The notes: generated by a model not told the origin, from the sequence alone. A stretch of DNA of 64,000 bases from Hypomesus transpacificus (GCF_021917145.1 NC_061077.1:6941298-7005297), one strand, 5' to 3'. Positions 1-12,365 are shown, counted from the stretch's first letter. Made by a program: numbers and translations.

Positions 1-1552
1 AGTGAGCAGGGTTGATAGATGTTAATCAATGTCTTTTATAAAAACACATGCAGTATTTCTTAAGGTTCAAGTTTTGACATGCGTTTCCGCTTAGGAGGAG
101 GGTTAGGCAAATCAGTTACACAATCGGAACAGATATTGGCACATTTAGTTCACTTGTACCTCAAGAAATTTAAATAAAAAGTTGTTTACATTTCTAATAT
201 TGACTATATCAATAAACACATGTATTCATTTTTTTGTTGTTGCTATGCTTAGCTATTCATGATGGATCTACATCCTGATTATTTGTCTGCTACTGAGCTA
301 CTAGAAGGATAGTGTTGGTGGTCTAACTTGAAATAAAACAAAGGTTACACCTGAGACTTAACTGAGACAAAGATCTCTTGCCCTTTTTGTGACCCGGAAA
401 CCCATAACTTCCCATTCAGTAGCTATACATTTCAGACAATGATTGGAGGACAGAGGCGATGTACGGGTTTCCATCTTTAATTCATTACCTGTTTGGATTT
501 GACTAATCCAAACTGGGTAAGAATCCAAATTTGATTATACTGTGCTGATTTGTTGATTATAATATACAATTACAAATATTTTAGGTGCTTTTGCGTGCAT
601 TAAAATGTGTTCAGAACAATGCTAGTGTAAGATAACTTTTGAAAACTATTTGTAAAATAAATAATAAACTGTATTGGAATCTAATGACTGCAACAATTAC
701 AAAACGTTTTGTGAGGTGGCATGGTAGTACTGAAAGGCAGTATTGCTTCAATAAATAAGTTGCATTTAAATCAGTGACATTAATTGTAATATAACATTAT
801 ATACATTTCTTTTAAAATATGTATGTTCTAATAATTTACCAGAAAAGTAGTTTATTTGGTGGTTATTTAATAATTTTCAATAACAAGATAATTATAATTC
901 CATTATTTCGAAATGCAACAATATATTTTATATACAAGTTTTACAGTCTGTTCAGGATAGACACACCAAACAAGTAGCAAATCATGCACTCCTAGTGAAT
1001 CTTAACATATTGTTACTTCAGCTTTGTTTAATTAGATGCACAATAAGGAACACCTTGTCCTGGGTCCTTTCTTGACCTAAACTTTGAATTGAATAATAAT
1101 TGGTAGAATATCCCTCATGGTATCCCGCAATGTGATCACACATACATGTCCAGGAAAGGGGCAAAGTGCCATGACATATATTTTCATAAATATGTAGCTT
1201 TTAGATTGCATCTCAATACACTTTTTCATAGCAAATTATTGACACTTCATAAAGAAGAATCTCCACTTTATCCATTAACTACAAAGGACATCCTTGTCAG
1301 TTAGGCAATTCAAAGAGGAGGGAACTTTTGACTTGAAGAGATTTAAAAGGATGTGTGCAGGTAAAATGGAAATACTGTATTCTACTACTATTCTAAACAG
1401 CTTTCAAGAAAAAAGAGAAGACAGAGATAGAGTCAAATACTGTTGTGTAACTTCAGTCCTTTCTCCTGGTCGTTTCTTTCATCTCTAAACAAAGATTGAA
1501 CATTTGGATCTACTTTTGGCCAGTAGTTTACTGACGTGAAGGTTGGACCAGG
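1..1552. other. Non-coding 5' flank of mfsd4a
   Basis: This AT-rich stretch has no open frame that resembles a known protein and no recognisable RNA gene. It should hold the promoter and any untranslated exon of mfsd4a, but I cannot place a TATA box or a splice site with confidence. Short open frames, such as the one near 1294-1488, look like chance. Confidence 0.5.
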
Positions 1553-4406
1553 ATGTTTGTAGAAGAGCGGATTCTAACATTATTCAAAAGAAATTTACAT
1601 CACACCTTAACCTACTGGAGTGTGTTCTTCAGTTTTGGACTCTGCATTGCCTTTCTTGGACCCACTATATTGGATCTGCGATGTCAAACACAGTCGACTC
1701 TCAGTCAGATTACCTGGGTGTTCTTTGCCCAGCAGTTCTGCTTGCTCATTGGCAGCTCTATAGCTGGTGTTTTCAAGAAAACGTAAGCAGTTTGTAAAAC
1801 CTTTACGTAAATATGTGGATTAGGACACAGCAATGTCCATTACTTTCAGTGTCCTTGGCATTGTTTTTTAATTCCTGAGGATGATTGAGTTCTTGTCAGA
1901 TCTGTTAAACTTTCCAATTCATGATTATTCAATTTTGTCTGCAGATGTTTTGTTTTCAATAAGCGTATCGCATACCTTCTTATTATGAATTTGTAGAAAT
2001 ATTGAATATATATTATATATATATATTATATATATATATTATAATATGAATATATTGAAATATTAGTGACGGACTATTAATGTCTGTGTATGTGCCTTTC
2101 TTTCTCTAATCCCCCCCCCCCCCCCTCCAAAGGTTGTTCAGAGCATTGTCTGCCCTATTCGTCTCTGCACTGATCATATCAGTGATATTTGCCATCATTC
2201 CCCTCTGCCATAATGTGCTCCTGCTGGCCATTGCCATGGCAGTGTCTGGTATGGCCATGGGCATAATCGACACCATTGCCAACATCCAGCTGGTCACCAT
2301 ATACCAGAAGGACTCTGCTGTATTCTTACAGGTAACGGAGTTCAGACTTCACTCACAATTAGTTGAAAGTGTCAAAAACTCGTTATCATCAATGTGCACT
2401 TCTTCTCCAAACATTGCAGGCTCTTCATTTCTTCATTGGGTTTGGAGCTCTAGTGAGTCCACTCATAGCAGACCCTTTCCTGTCAGAGAAGGGTTGTACT
2501 GTGGGGAACGTGACCGAAAATGTGACAGAGATCATGCACCACCTCCGGTTCTCACTGAGAAACATTCCCATGAACATGCATAACATGACTGAGGACCATG
2601 AGCTCCATGTGGAGGAAGAGGAGTCCAGCGTGTCATATGCCTTCTGGATCATGGCCTTCATCAATGTAAGATATTTCACTATTACACAATACAAAAAAAT
2701 AATAATTCTGACTTCTGATTTAGCATACAATATTACACAATACACTGACAATTACACATCATTGTGTGTGTTGTCCTACCCAGCTCCCTGTACCTATTGC
2801 AGTACTGTATCTGATGTACCGGGAACGGCTAATCCCCTGCTGTCCCAGTGGGACCCCTCAGCTACTGGACAAAGATGAGCTGGCCATGGAAAACCAGGCA
2901 AATGAAGGGCCTGATACAGAGCCTAAAGATCACGAGGTTGGAGGTTAGGAGCTAAACCCTTTTTTAGAATCAAAATCAGAATCAGGTTTATTGCCAAGTA
3001 GTAGTACGCATACTAGGAAAAGGGTTTCAGCTCTGATGAGATAAGGTCTAGGGCAGCTACATTTTCATGGTTCAGAATGTCAATGAATACTAGAACCTGG
3101 AAATAGGGACAGAGGGAGAGCAGCTTCAGATGCTTCATGATGGGTCTGTTGGGGTCACAGGTCATGGGGATATCTTCAGCTGCTGTCAGAATGACAACCT
3201 ACGTGGCTTGCCTGTGTCCTTCTTCATGATACACATATTGGGTGGAATGGTCCTCTTCATGACTGATGGCATTGTGGTGAGTTAGCAGTGTTACAGATTA
3301 TTTAATAACACTGCAAACTATATGTACTGCAAGTCAAAACCTCTGTAATAAAGACATTTTAGGATATCTGTTTTCTATTCCTAGGGGGCCTATGCTGGCT
3401 TTGTGTACACATATGCTGTGACTCCACCCATGGCTTTATCCCATAAGACAGCTGGTTACCTGGCCAGCATCTTTTGGGCTGCCATTACTGCTGGACGCTT
3501 GTTATCCATACCCCTCTCCTACCGCTTCCAGCCTGTCCGACTGCTTATGGTCAACCTGGTAATGCTGCCATTGTGGAAGGCCATGAGAGCACTGTGGTCT
3601 TATCGTTGCATATTATCACACTGATATTTAAGTACATGGTGTCGTGCCAGTCATACAGTCTGTGTACTTCTTCATGTTTGCTTCCTCAGGCTGGAGTCAT
3701 AGTCACTGTGTTGCTGCTGCTCATCTTCTACACCAGCAGTGTGTTTCTCTTTGTGGGGACATGCCTCTGTGGGCTGTTCCTCAGCAGTGTCTTCCCTTGT
3801 ATGTTGGCCTACACTGAGGACATCCTGGACTATCAAGGTAGTGCAATCCAGTTGAGATATTACTGTTAAGATAATGATTGTGAGTGTTCTTCCTGGTTGT
3901 TTTCTATGTTCTTCAGTCCCCTTGTCTGTTTTTCATGGACAGGATGTGCCACCTCCGTGCTTGTGACAAGTGCTGGAATGGGTGAGATGGTCATGCAGGT
4001 TCTGGTGGGATCGGTAAGATACCGCATTATCTGATGCATTACATTAGAATATGTTTTAAAGAGATATTGTCTTGCTAAATGTCTCAAATATTGTCTAATG
4101 TCCTCCAGATAATCCAGAGTGAGGGCAGTTACAGCTTCCTGCTCTGTGGTATGATCATCGGATGTATCGGCTTTGTCCTTTTCTTTGGGCTGCTGTTCTT
4201 TGAACGCTTACACAGGAACTACCTCACTGGTATGTTGACCACCAACAACTATAGCAACATTACAGAATACATGTGGTTAAAGTAATTCTCCTTCATGTGT
4301 GTCTTCAAATTTTTCACCAACAGGAACGTCTAAAAAGTCTGCCATGGTAGAGGAGCCAGCCACAGAGGTCAGGCCAGAGCACAAAGAGGAGACAGAGAGC
4401 AGCTGA
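1553..4406 (+). CDS. mfsd4a: Major facilitator superfamily domain-containing protein 4A
   Basis: This is a twelve-pass solute carrier-like membrane protein of the MFS family, close to the NaGLT1/MFSD4B sugar transporters; its own substrate is not settled. Coding exons: 1553-1782, 2133-2331, 2420-2665, 2784-2943, 3161-3276, 3385-3558, 3690-3837, 3943-4013, 4109-4229, 4324-4406. All junctions are GT-AG and the phases join to 515 residues, matching about 514 in human MFSD4A. Family landmarks that I recognise are LTYWSVFFSFGLCIAFLGPT near the start, YQKDSAVFLQ, the VSYAFWIMA helix, the GRLLSIP segment and MLAYTED. The loop encoded by 2420-2665 has NVT and NMT sequons, as expected for an outside loop. 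The start was chosen because residues follow the human N-terminus from the first helix onward. The gene looks intact. The acceptor of exon 2 follows a run of about 15 C. Confidence 0.95.
2002..2046. repeat. TA-rich simple repeat in mfsd4a intron 1
   Basis: This is an imperfect alternation of T and A of about 45 bases, with no coding content. Confidence 0.7.
2967..3030 (+). repeat. Fragment of a dispersed fish repeat
   Basis: The segment with AATCAGAATCAGGTTTATT, inside mfsd4a intron 4, resembles a common interspersed teleost repeat. A related but diverged copy lies near 62231-62330 in this same window. Only a fragment is present, so I cannot assign its transposon class. Confidence 0.5.
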
Positions 4407-4670
4407 GAGGAGCGGCATCTGCAGGTTCACTGCTCTGAGCTGTCATCCACCAACTAGTGAGCAGCTGGAAATATATGCTGAGGATTGCTGTGCAGAGAAG
4501 CACAAAAAAAGGACCTACAGTTAATTTGTTGACCATCATGAGAACCTCCAACCTTTTGAATATCAAAAATGCTCTCTACAAAATGAAAGAAGAGCTAAAT
4601 ATGTGTCTTGTGAATCGTATGAATGCTTTTTTAATGTGTCCTAGATAAAACATGGAAGGAAATTGTTATA

Positions 4671-4676
4671 AATAAA
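4671..4676 (+). terminator. Poly(A) signal of mfsd4a
   Basis: A canonical AATAAA lies 265 bases after the mfsd4a stop codon. It implies a short 3' UTR ending near 4690, about 150 bases from the 3' end of the convergent chitinase gene. Confidence 0.75.
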
Positions 4677-4850
4677 ATGTTAACATGGATACAGGCAAGG
4701 CGATGTACTGTATGTGTCTTTACTTTGATTTCATGCAGTGTGCTGCTCACTGACAAAAGTGAAAAAAACACATTGAGAAGCTGGTGAACTTTATTTTTTT
4801 CTCTATTCATTGACTAGTTTGATCAGGTGAGTGATTAACATGTTAAACAA

Positions 4851-4856
4851 TTTATT
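4851..4856 (-). terminator. Poly(A) signal of the chitinase gene
   Basis: TTTATT on the plus strand reads AATAAA on the minus strand, starting 9 bases after the chitinase stop codon. A second copy lies at 4790-4795. The first would give a very short 3' UTR. Confidence 0.6.
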
Positions 4857-4864
4857 GAATACAT

Positions 4865-7800
4865 TTAAGACCAGTTACAGCAGGAGCAGGAGGTGTCAAA
4901 GACCAGACCTGCAGCACAGTTTTGGAAGTAGGTCTTTCCTTGGCTGCAATTATAGAACTGATTCTTGTTGTTGGCATTGGGGTACATTCCGTTTGCCTTG
5001 CCAGCGCAGAAACCGCTAGTCATGCCACTGGTGCCTCCTCCCCTGGAGCTGCTTCCACTAGAGCTGCTACCGCTCTGTCCAGAGCTTCCTCCACCATCAC
5101 TGGTCACTCCCTTAATAGGAGGCAAGGGGGTGGCAGGAGGGGCACAAGCTGCAATACATACACAATAGGTTACATTGCATTGAATGTAGAGTTAAATGAC
5201 TGATTGACCACGTGAATCAGTCATCAAGTTGAGTTCAGCTGGATAACTTACTTGCTTGGTCCAGATTGAAGGCTTTGTGAAGGACATTGATAAGCGGGTA
5301 TTTGCCCTGGTTACAGTAGGTGCCCTTGTAGTCATCCATGTCAAGGGTCCACACCATGGCACCCCCAAAGTTGTTCTTTTTCAACCACTCAACCTACAGA
5401 AAATGGCATATTGTGAATAAGCAGTCAAACATAAAGCTACTTTAACATATTGGATGAGGGCTTGACATGCAGTTGAACAGTTAGTAATACAACTACATGA
5501 GTGTACTTTTGCAAGATTTATTTAGGTATTGAGTGTACATGTGGATATTAGTAAATCAAACAATCTGATAACATTGACAGCTCAATGGAATTACAACTGT
5601 TTAGCACCTTACCTTTATCTCAAAGCTTTTGGGATCATCATAACCCACCCACTGGTTTCCTTTGTAGGCATATGGCACATCCTGTGGCTGATTCCAAACC
5701 ATGGTGGCTCCATTTAAGAATCCACAGATCTGTTGCATGTTGAAACATGATTAGTACGATTAACAAACAGCCAACACATTGGTTGCCTTGGTTCTGTATC
5801 AAGTAGGATTCCTTGTAACAATCCCACCTGTTTTTAAGACAACATGGCAACCCAGTTACATACACAAGTAACTACCCCAAACCACAAACTACCTCAAAGT
5901 AAGCCAGCTCTCCAGCCTCCTGGGTGTACGGCCCTGGGGTTCCAGCGCCAGAGATTGCGGCTCCAACCCCATGGTTGGCCGGATTTCTCAGAGTGAATGA
6001 GGCACCATAGGTTGGGAAACCAACCAACAGCTTCTCAGCCGGAGCTCCCTGGTTCTTCCAGTAATTCATTGCAGAGGCCTAGAACGTACAGATTTGTGTT
6101 AGTCATGTCTTTTGATCATGCTGGATCTGGTATCACGGTGGTGTACATCTTCTCAAGGAATATCCATGTGAATGTAAATGAGCGTTACAGCGTAGCTACA
6201 GAACATCTTAGTCCTACTTACCACATTGAAGTCGATGAAACCTCCTTTGTCAGCAGGGCCCTTGTACAGAGGGCTGCATTCTCCAGTGAAGGGGTCCCAA
6301 GAGCCGTGGAAGTCGTAGCTCATGACGTTGATCATATCCAGGGCCCTGGGAGTAGAGGACACAGAAGATGAGGTACAGGTGTCAAACTGTTTCACATAAA
6401 AAGCACCAGCCAATGTTGGTTAAATGACCTGCTAGGAGTAATATGTTTATACTGTATATTTATTCCAAATGTTTTTGTATGTTCCAGTATACATTTTTTT
6501 TCAAACACAATTAATACAGGCAATAATTGAGTAAAATCTGGCAGGCTACATACTGTCCGATCTTGGGGATCTCGTAAGCAGATTCAATGGTGTCCATTCC
6601 AGCAGACACAGCAGCTGACAGCAGAAGGCGAGCCTTGTTAGTCTGCTTGGCGTCATTCTCAAAAGCAGCTCTCATTTCCTGAATGATAAAAGCAAATGAT
6701 GACCCTATGGTCTAAAATGTCTGATCAAATCAGTTTAGGTCATTCAACAACCATATAACTTGCCTGCAGGAGGACAGAGTAATATTGCCTGTCTTCAGGA
6801 GGGCTCCCCCTGTTGGCTGGATACTCCCAGTCAATGTCCAGCCCATCAAACTCATACTTCCTCAGGAACACAATGACTGACTGGATGAAGGTCTGACGGT
6901 TTGTGGGGCTGGCCACCATTGCAGAGAACCTGGTTGGGTAACACGAATAGAAAAACATAAACACAACTGACTCCTGTTGGGGGAAGCTGCCCCAACTCAG
7001 ACTCACATAAACTATTTGATAGTACCCTGCAGAGCCGAAGTTCCAACCACCGACAGACAGCAGAGTCTTTAGGTTTCCATTCCTGTGAAAAGGTACACAA
7101 AGCCCATATAATTTTACATAGCAGAGAATGCATTACAGTACACTAAACATGTAACACACATTTGTGACCTTATGTTACTCTTTCCATAACTCACTGATTT
7201 TTAAGGCCATTGAACTGGCTGTAGAGCTCCACGTCATTCCACTCATAAGTGGCCAGCATGTTGTTCTTCATGGTGGCAAAAGCATAGAGAAGGTGGGTAC
7301 ACAGGCATGGGTCAATGTCGTTGGGCATGTAGATGGTGGGGGGTGGCCTGTACTGCGCCCAGTTTGTGAAGTAGCATGACAAGATGAAGGAGGATCCTGA
7401 CCAATGACATGTTAAGAGAAAACTTAAAAACATATTAGTAGTTATGCACTGAATCCCGATTTTTGGGGTTCGGCCGAATACCAAATCCACTGGTTAAGAT
7501 TTAGCCGAATCCAAAACCGAATACCGAATCCTACTCCCATCCTCAGTCCATTAACACAGTAAACACATTATTGAAGGGGTCATTATGTCGACCAGCATAG
7601 CTCGCGTAGTGCAAGCATAGGTTCGGATTCGATGAAAACAAATTCTAAGGTTTGGCCGAATCCGAACCCCGTCAAAAATTCAGATTCAGTGCATCCCATT
7701 AGACTATGTGATAACACCTAACCCTAATTGTGTGAAAATACGCACATTTATTTAATAGTAGTCTGACATACTGTAGGTGTTTTCAATTGAATACTGTTTG

Positions 7801-8050
7801 CTACAGTTACTCACAGTATTTATAAAAAAGTTTGAAATATCATCTAAATCCTCAGAAAGGCTGTATCTGTATATTCAGGCGAACTTACCCAGCTGTGCCT
7901 GCAGCAGCAGGGCCAGAGCTGTGAAATTGATTAAATAGATCAGGCAATGTTTATACCACAAGTCTAACTTAAAAAGCAATAATACTTAGTATACAATTGT
8001 TAGAATTTCAATCTTAGCTTCTTACCCGTCACAAACAGTACTTTGCCCAT
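4865..8050 (-). CDS. chia: Acidic mammalian-type chitinase (GH18 plus chitin-binding domain)
   Basis: This is a secreted endochitinase that cleaves beta-1,4-linked N-acetylglucosamine polymers in gut or mucosal fluid. Exons in coding order: 8026-8050, 7889-7918, 7195-7396, 7026-7082, 6764-6929, 6554-6678, 6222-6345, 5893-6078, 5613-5729, 5252-5393, 4865-5148. They join to 485 residues (human CHIA has 476). Residues 1 to about 21 form a signal peptide. The GH18 barrel carries the DGLDIDWE motif with D136, D138 and catalytic E140 in the same numbering as human. It also has SYDFHGSWD and [10 protein letters not shown] Ser/Gly-rich hinge leads to a C-terminal type-2 chitin-binding module with six cysteines ending SCSCCNWS. 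All introns are GT-AG except the one after 6764, which starts GC. Fish carry several chia paralogues, and I cannot say which one this is. Confidence 0.95.
7441..7697. mobile_element. Non-autonomous hAT-type MITE in chitinase intron 2
   Basis: The ends are inverted copies: ATGCACTGAATC near 7444, and its complement ending with GATTCAGTGCATCCC at 7697. Internal direct and inverted GAATCC/CCGAAT motifs follow the pattern of known hAT miniature elements. Imperfect 8-base flanks (ATTAGTAG and ATTAGACT) fit an old hAT target duplication. There is no coding capacity. Confidence 0.65.
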
Positions 8051-8080
8051 GTTCACCTTGTGAAGTAAGTGAGTGACCAC

Positions 8081-8089
8081 CTTTATATA
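8081..8089 (-). promoter_or_regulatory. TATA box of the chitinase gene
   Basis: On the minus strand the sequence reads GTATATAAAG, about 31-39 bases upstream of the start codon at 8050. With usual TATA spacing, transcription would start only a few bases before the ATG, so the leader should be very short. Confidence 0.55.
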
Positions 8090-8099
8090 CTCAACCCTT

Positions 8100-9513
8100 A
8101 TTGACTTGGCAACTTTGCCCAGAAAAAGGTTTATTTACTAAAGATTGTTCCATTACAAATGATTTGCTAGCATATGATATAAAGTGTGATTACCTATCAC
8201 GTGGTCTAACACACTCTCCACAATCAAACATCCTATTGTCTGATTTGACCTTGTGAAGGACTAAACTTCACCTGCATTGAGTGGTAGTCAATACTATAAT
8301 TTAAAGGTACCGTTTTTCCAAGAGATCAACATTGCTAAATGCAGTTGTAGGAATGCTGTGATTGGTAGGTCAGAAGAGACAATATGGTACACTGAGGTCC
8401 TGACAATAAAATCAGGAAGCACTGACTCAAGGCCTTTGGCAAATATTTTGACATACAGTTGATGATTTCAGTATCCATCCTACATAGACACACAAGTTGC
8501 CATCCTAATATCAACATTCCATTTGACAAGAGAACATGTGGCCGTGACGTTTGCAATACAGTATGCTTTATGTCTTTTTTTAAAGGTTTTGGCTCATCAG
8601 TGCCTTGCACCCACCAATGTCAGAATAGTTTCAACAACACCATACTATTTGACCAACTAAGTGGTGGCTCAGTTTTGATTTTATCTGTTAGATTATTTAA
8701 ACAGGGTTTGATACAAACCCTTGGACTGTTGATAGGGCAGTGTTGAGGGGTGATAAGAGAACAAAAATATGACACAGCCATTGTTCATGGCAGGAACTTG
8801 AGGATATACAGTATATGCTATAATAAGGTTCAACTCATGGTGTACTCATCAAATTACCCCCATTAGTATGTGCGGTTGCCAAGGGAATCAGATTGTGTAA
8901 TACCTGTATTAGCAGGGCACAAACTGAAGTTATTGTCTGCAGTGAGGGAGAAGCAGAAGTGGTTATTTCTAGCTATGAAATATCATAGGTTAACTGGAAG
9001 TAGCAGACTGTGTTGAACAACAAGTTTGGGCAAAGTCATGTAGGTCAAGACTCACCATTATATTTTACATGCAAAGGATGGACTGAAAATAAGCTTTATG
9101 AATATTAACATTGCACCCTGGTGGATATAATTTTTTTAAGCTGTCAATGACTGTGATATTTCACCAATAAAAAAAAACGTAGTCATCTCTTTCATTATTT
9201 CATGAATGAAACAGAGTGAAGTAATGTGTTCCCCATGTCCTAACTTCCTTCATGAGAGATATTCAGATGGTACAAACAAAGAAATGTTTTTTACTGTGAA
9301 CAGAAGGAGTGAGCAGAAGCTTTTGAAGACTGATGTCAAAGGTAACAATGTTTTGCCTTTAATGTTGGATTTTTCATTATCTCCTTTGAAGATTCTAGTT
9401 TTAGAAATGGTCTTATTGTTCATCAACGTATTATTCAACTGTTCTACATCTTATAGTACGTCTACACTTCTCTTTACTTCTACATAGCCAATAATTATGT
9501 CATTTTTACACAG
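8100..9513. other. Non-coding interval with faint Ig-like relics
   Basis: No intact gene is visible. Near 8650 a frame reads SGGSVLI, and near 8940 another reads CSEGEAEVVISSYE. Both recall the first beta strands of CD300/pIgR-type V domains but run into stops. If real, they are remains of the missing V exon of the receptor whose 3' half starts at about 9514. I cannot exclude chance. Confidence 0.3.
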
Positions 9514-10811
9514 TGAAACAGTGGATGTCATGGGATCACTGGTATCAAGTAAGTAACTTTTGGGCTAAACCTGAAAGATGACCTAATAGTACACTTGCCA
9601 TACTTTAGTCAACCTTTATTTAATGAAGAGTGAAAGTAAGATAATCATTTTAGAATGTTGTTTAAGATCCTTAGAAAATGTGTGTTGTGCGCTATATCCG
9701 ACTGTAGCAACAACTACAACAACAGCCACACCAACAACTGTATCAACAACTACAACAACAGCCACACCAACAACTGTAGCAACAACTATAACAACAGCCA
9801 CACCAACAACTGTATCAACAACTACAACAACAGCCACACCAACAACTGTAGCAACAACTATAACAACAGCCACACCAACAACTTTAGTAACAGCAGCAAC
9901 AACCACTCTGTTGGAAAGGTATGCCATAGCCTAAACTAAACCTCTAAAAAGCAAAATCCCAACCTATTGCTAATCAGCTCTTACTCGCACTGCAAGCTAC
10001 ATATTGTTAAAATACAAAATACTGTCATTGGATAGTAAAAGGATTAACAACTTTCTGTATTCTTCACAGTGTGGCTAATACAGACTGTTCTTTGACAAGG
10101 ACAATCAACTAACCTACATGCACCATCGCTTTGGAGAAAAGCGTTGGTTAAAATAATTGTTGCTATTGTACTATTTTGTTCAAAGGTCAACACTATCTGA
10201 GGTCATCATTATCTTATTGTGTACCTTCCTGATTCTGGCTCTCTCAATTATCATTTTGTCAATATGGTGGAGAAGAAGGGATTTGAGTAAGTTAAATATC
10301 AGACATCTAATTACTTTAGGGTTCTCTTATAATACAATATGGAGTAAAAAAGGCATCATAGCCAAGATCAATTAAGAACATATAAAACTAAAGAAAGTAT
10401 ATCCAACTTTAATATTAGGCTAATCCTGTTTATTGTGCCTTTCTAGCTGTTGGATCAAAGGTCAATCAGTTGGGAGATGGAGACAATATACAGGTATAGT
10501 GCTCAAACTCATTATTAGAACACAATTTCCTTTTATCCCATAAATGGTAATTCTTTGAAAATACCGATTAATTTATTTCATCTATTCTGGTTTCTACTTT
10601 TACTGAAATGTGTATCTCTTTTCAGATTGATGTGATCGAAAGTGAGAACACATATGCCAATTTTGACAAACCAGTAACACACCTGGAGGAGGATGCAGAT
10701 ACTGTTATTTACAGTGACATCACCATTTGTAATGCCAGCTCTAAACCATCAACAGTTGTGGAGGAAACTGAATATGCTATTGTCAAAATAAGACCATTGC
10801 AACTTTCATAA
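9514..10811 (+). CDS. 3' half of a CD300/CMRF35-like inhibitory receptor (5' end not found)
   Basis: Exons that join in phase: 9514-9548 (tentative), 9708-9918, 10186-10286, 10447-10493, 10626-10811. The second encodes a Thr-rich mucin-like stalk made of a 12-residue repeat. The third encodes a single membrane helix (LSEVIIILLCTFLILALSII) followed by basic WWRRR. The last two encode a tail with TVIYSDI (V-x-Y-x-x-I, an ITIM), TEYAIV (T-x-Y-x-x-V, an ITSM) and TYANF (Y-x-N, a Grb2-type motif). Such tails recruit SHP phosphatases and SH2 adaptors in inhibitory leukocyte receptors. No intact V-type Ig exon or leader is visible upstream. The gene is therefore either truncated or has a V exon I failed to see. 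The family call rests on architecture and on the Ig exon at 12.6 kb, which belongs to this family. Confidence 0.6.
9708..9890 (+). repeat. Coding minisatellite, 36-base unit
   Basis: About five tandem 36-base units encode T-T-V-(S/A)-T-T-(T/I)-T-T-A-T-P. Alternate units differ at the same two codons, which implies a 72-base higher-order unit. The tract forms the O-glycosylatable stalk of the receptor and should vary in copy number between individuals. Confidence 0.85.
10128..10160 (+). repeat. SINE/LINE 3'-tail fragment
   Basis: The segment around CGCTTTGGAGAAAAGCG matches, with changes, the tail TCGCTCTGGATAAGAGCG seen in the full SINE near 55.7 kb. It lies in an intron of the receptor gene. 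Confidence 0.4.
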
Positions 10812-11256
10812 TAGACCCTTGATCAAGTCTATTGTTGATCAAATGATTTCAAAGTGAAAACTTGTAATAGCACAGTTTTCAATAGTAATGTATCAACATT
10901 TTAAACCCTAAACTTTCAATTAGCAAAGTAAATCTTCTGATTTTGATGTTTGTATGAGATATTTCAATGTTCGTAAAAGTCTGACTGTAATTCAAAGATC
11001 TGCGATGATGTGCTTTCTTATACTAGATAACATAATAATATATAGTTACATTTCACAATAGTGTCAGAAATGTTTGACCCCATGGTTAAGTTAAACTTCT
11101 TTATCAGTAAACACAATTACTCAGTAGTCATTTTGATAGACATGTGCTATGAGTAGATGTACTTTGTAAAAAATGCCTGTGAAAAAGGATGATTGCTAAA
11201 ACACATTACTCAACCTTAGAAAGGGGAAGGAAAATAATCTAAACACTGGTTGAGAT

Positions 11257-12127
11257 CAGTGACGTGCAGTCAGGGTAGGCAAGGTAGGCACTGCCTACCC
11301 TGCCAAATTTCAAACGTAAAAATGTTTATTAAATAATTGTATTTAATAAACTTATATTTGTATTTTTACTGATTGTTCTTGTGATGTATATATACAATAT
11401 GTGTGTTATTCCAATTGTTTAGACGTTACGATGACAAATGTAGCAGTTACGCATAATCAAATACAACAAAATGGTAGAATAAGCAGTGCTTTTACTGTCC
11501 ATTCATTGCGGACGACAACGAAAAACTTCGATCCTGTATTCTTTAACATGTACGTCGAATACTATGGTCGAAAAGCACAACTCTGCTGTGCCTTATGCCA
11601 GTAATCATCAACGTTACGTATCAAACATGGACCAATTAAAATCGAGAAATTACTGGACATTTGCGCAGCTGACGTCTTACACCAGCCAAACGTAACCCCC
11701 GCGAAATTCAAAGTAAAAATGACGGCAGCAGTATCTCCCCATATCGTAGAACTAAGACATTTTTCAAAGCTCGATTTAATGGCCAAAATGAGTTGCTAGC
11801 AAGAGGGAGGCCCTATGCCAACATTGCCTGAACTACACCAGCAAAAGGGACCAAAAATTGTCCGCTCGTTTCAAGAGATTCAAAAGATTGGCTATGTGGC
11901 TGTGCTAGCAGTCAGCGGCTGTACTGCCATCCATAATCTACCGATTGGTGAGTCAGAAACTATTTTGGGTTTCATTTTGAGTTGGTTGAATTAATGCCGA
12001 CTGCAAGCCATTTGCCTTCATATTCAATTGAGCAGTGTGTGTTCTCATTGTTGCTGACTGACAAACATAATTGGCCGCTGTGCAATAGTTAAGGATAAAG
12101 ATGGTTGCATTCTCATGCTGGACATTG

Positions 12128-12158
<31 letters not shown>

Positions 12159-12365
12159 CGTGCGTGTGCGAGAGAGAGACTACGATATGTCATGTTATGA
12201 GAGTAAGATATGTCATCCTGATTGGACATTTCTTGATATCAACCGTGCATGTGTGCCGCGCTTGTGCGTACTGTTTTGACGTAGCCTAGCCTAAACAATA
12301 AATTAGGTAATCTGGCTTTCATAACTCAGTGCCTACCCTTTTACTGACATCACCGCACGTCACTG
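11257..12365. mobile_element. hAT transposon copy (1109 bp) with 8-bp target duplication
   Basis: The element starts CAGTGACGTGCAGTCAGG and ends in the inverted complement CACCGCACGTCACTG. Subterminal GGGTAGGCA motifs are also inverted. It is flanked by perfect 8-base direct repeats GTTGAGAT at 11249-11256 and 12366-12373, the hAT signature. Around 11690-11950 a frame resembles the N-terminal TTF-type zinc-finger region of ZMYM-like hAT transposases (GRPMPTLPELHQQKG, then VRSFQEIQK), but stops break it and no catalytic domain is present. It is a decayed, non-autonomous copy. Confidence 0.85.
12126..12172. repeat. (GT)n microsatellite inside the hAT copy
   Basis: This is a pure GT run that grades into GCGT and GAGA units. 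Confidence 0.85.

Noticed and set aside
1543-1797. An upstream alternative start for mfsd4a in a second frame
   Set aside because: The overlapping frame shows no family similarity, whereas the ATG at 1553 reproduces the conserved first helix.
9616-9939. Other frames across the 36-base repeat (Asn-rich plus strand, Val-rich minus strand)
   Set aside because: They are shadows of the Thr-rich frame, which alone joins in phase to the membrane and tail exons.
11401-11950. A functional transposase gene in the hAT copy
   Set aside because: Only broken N-terminal zinc-finger-like pieces are visible, and there is no RNase H-like or dimerisation region in the 1.1 kb.
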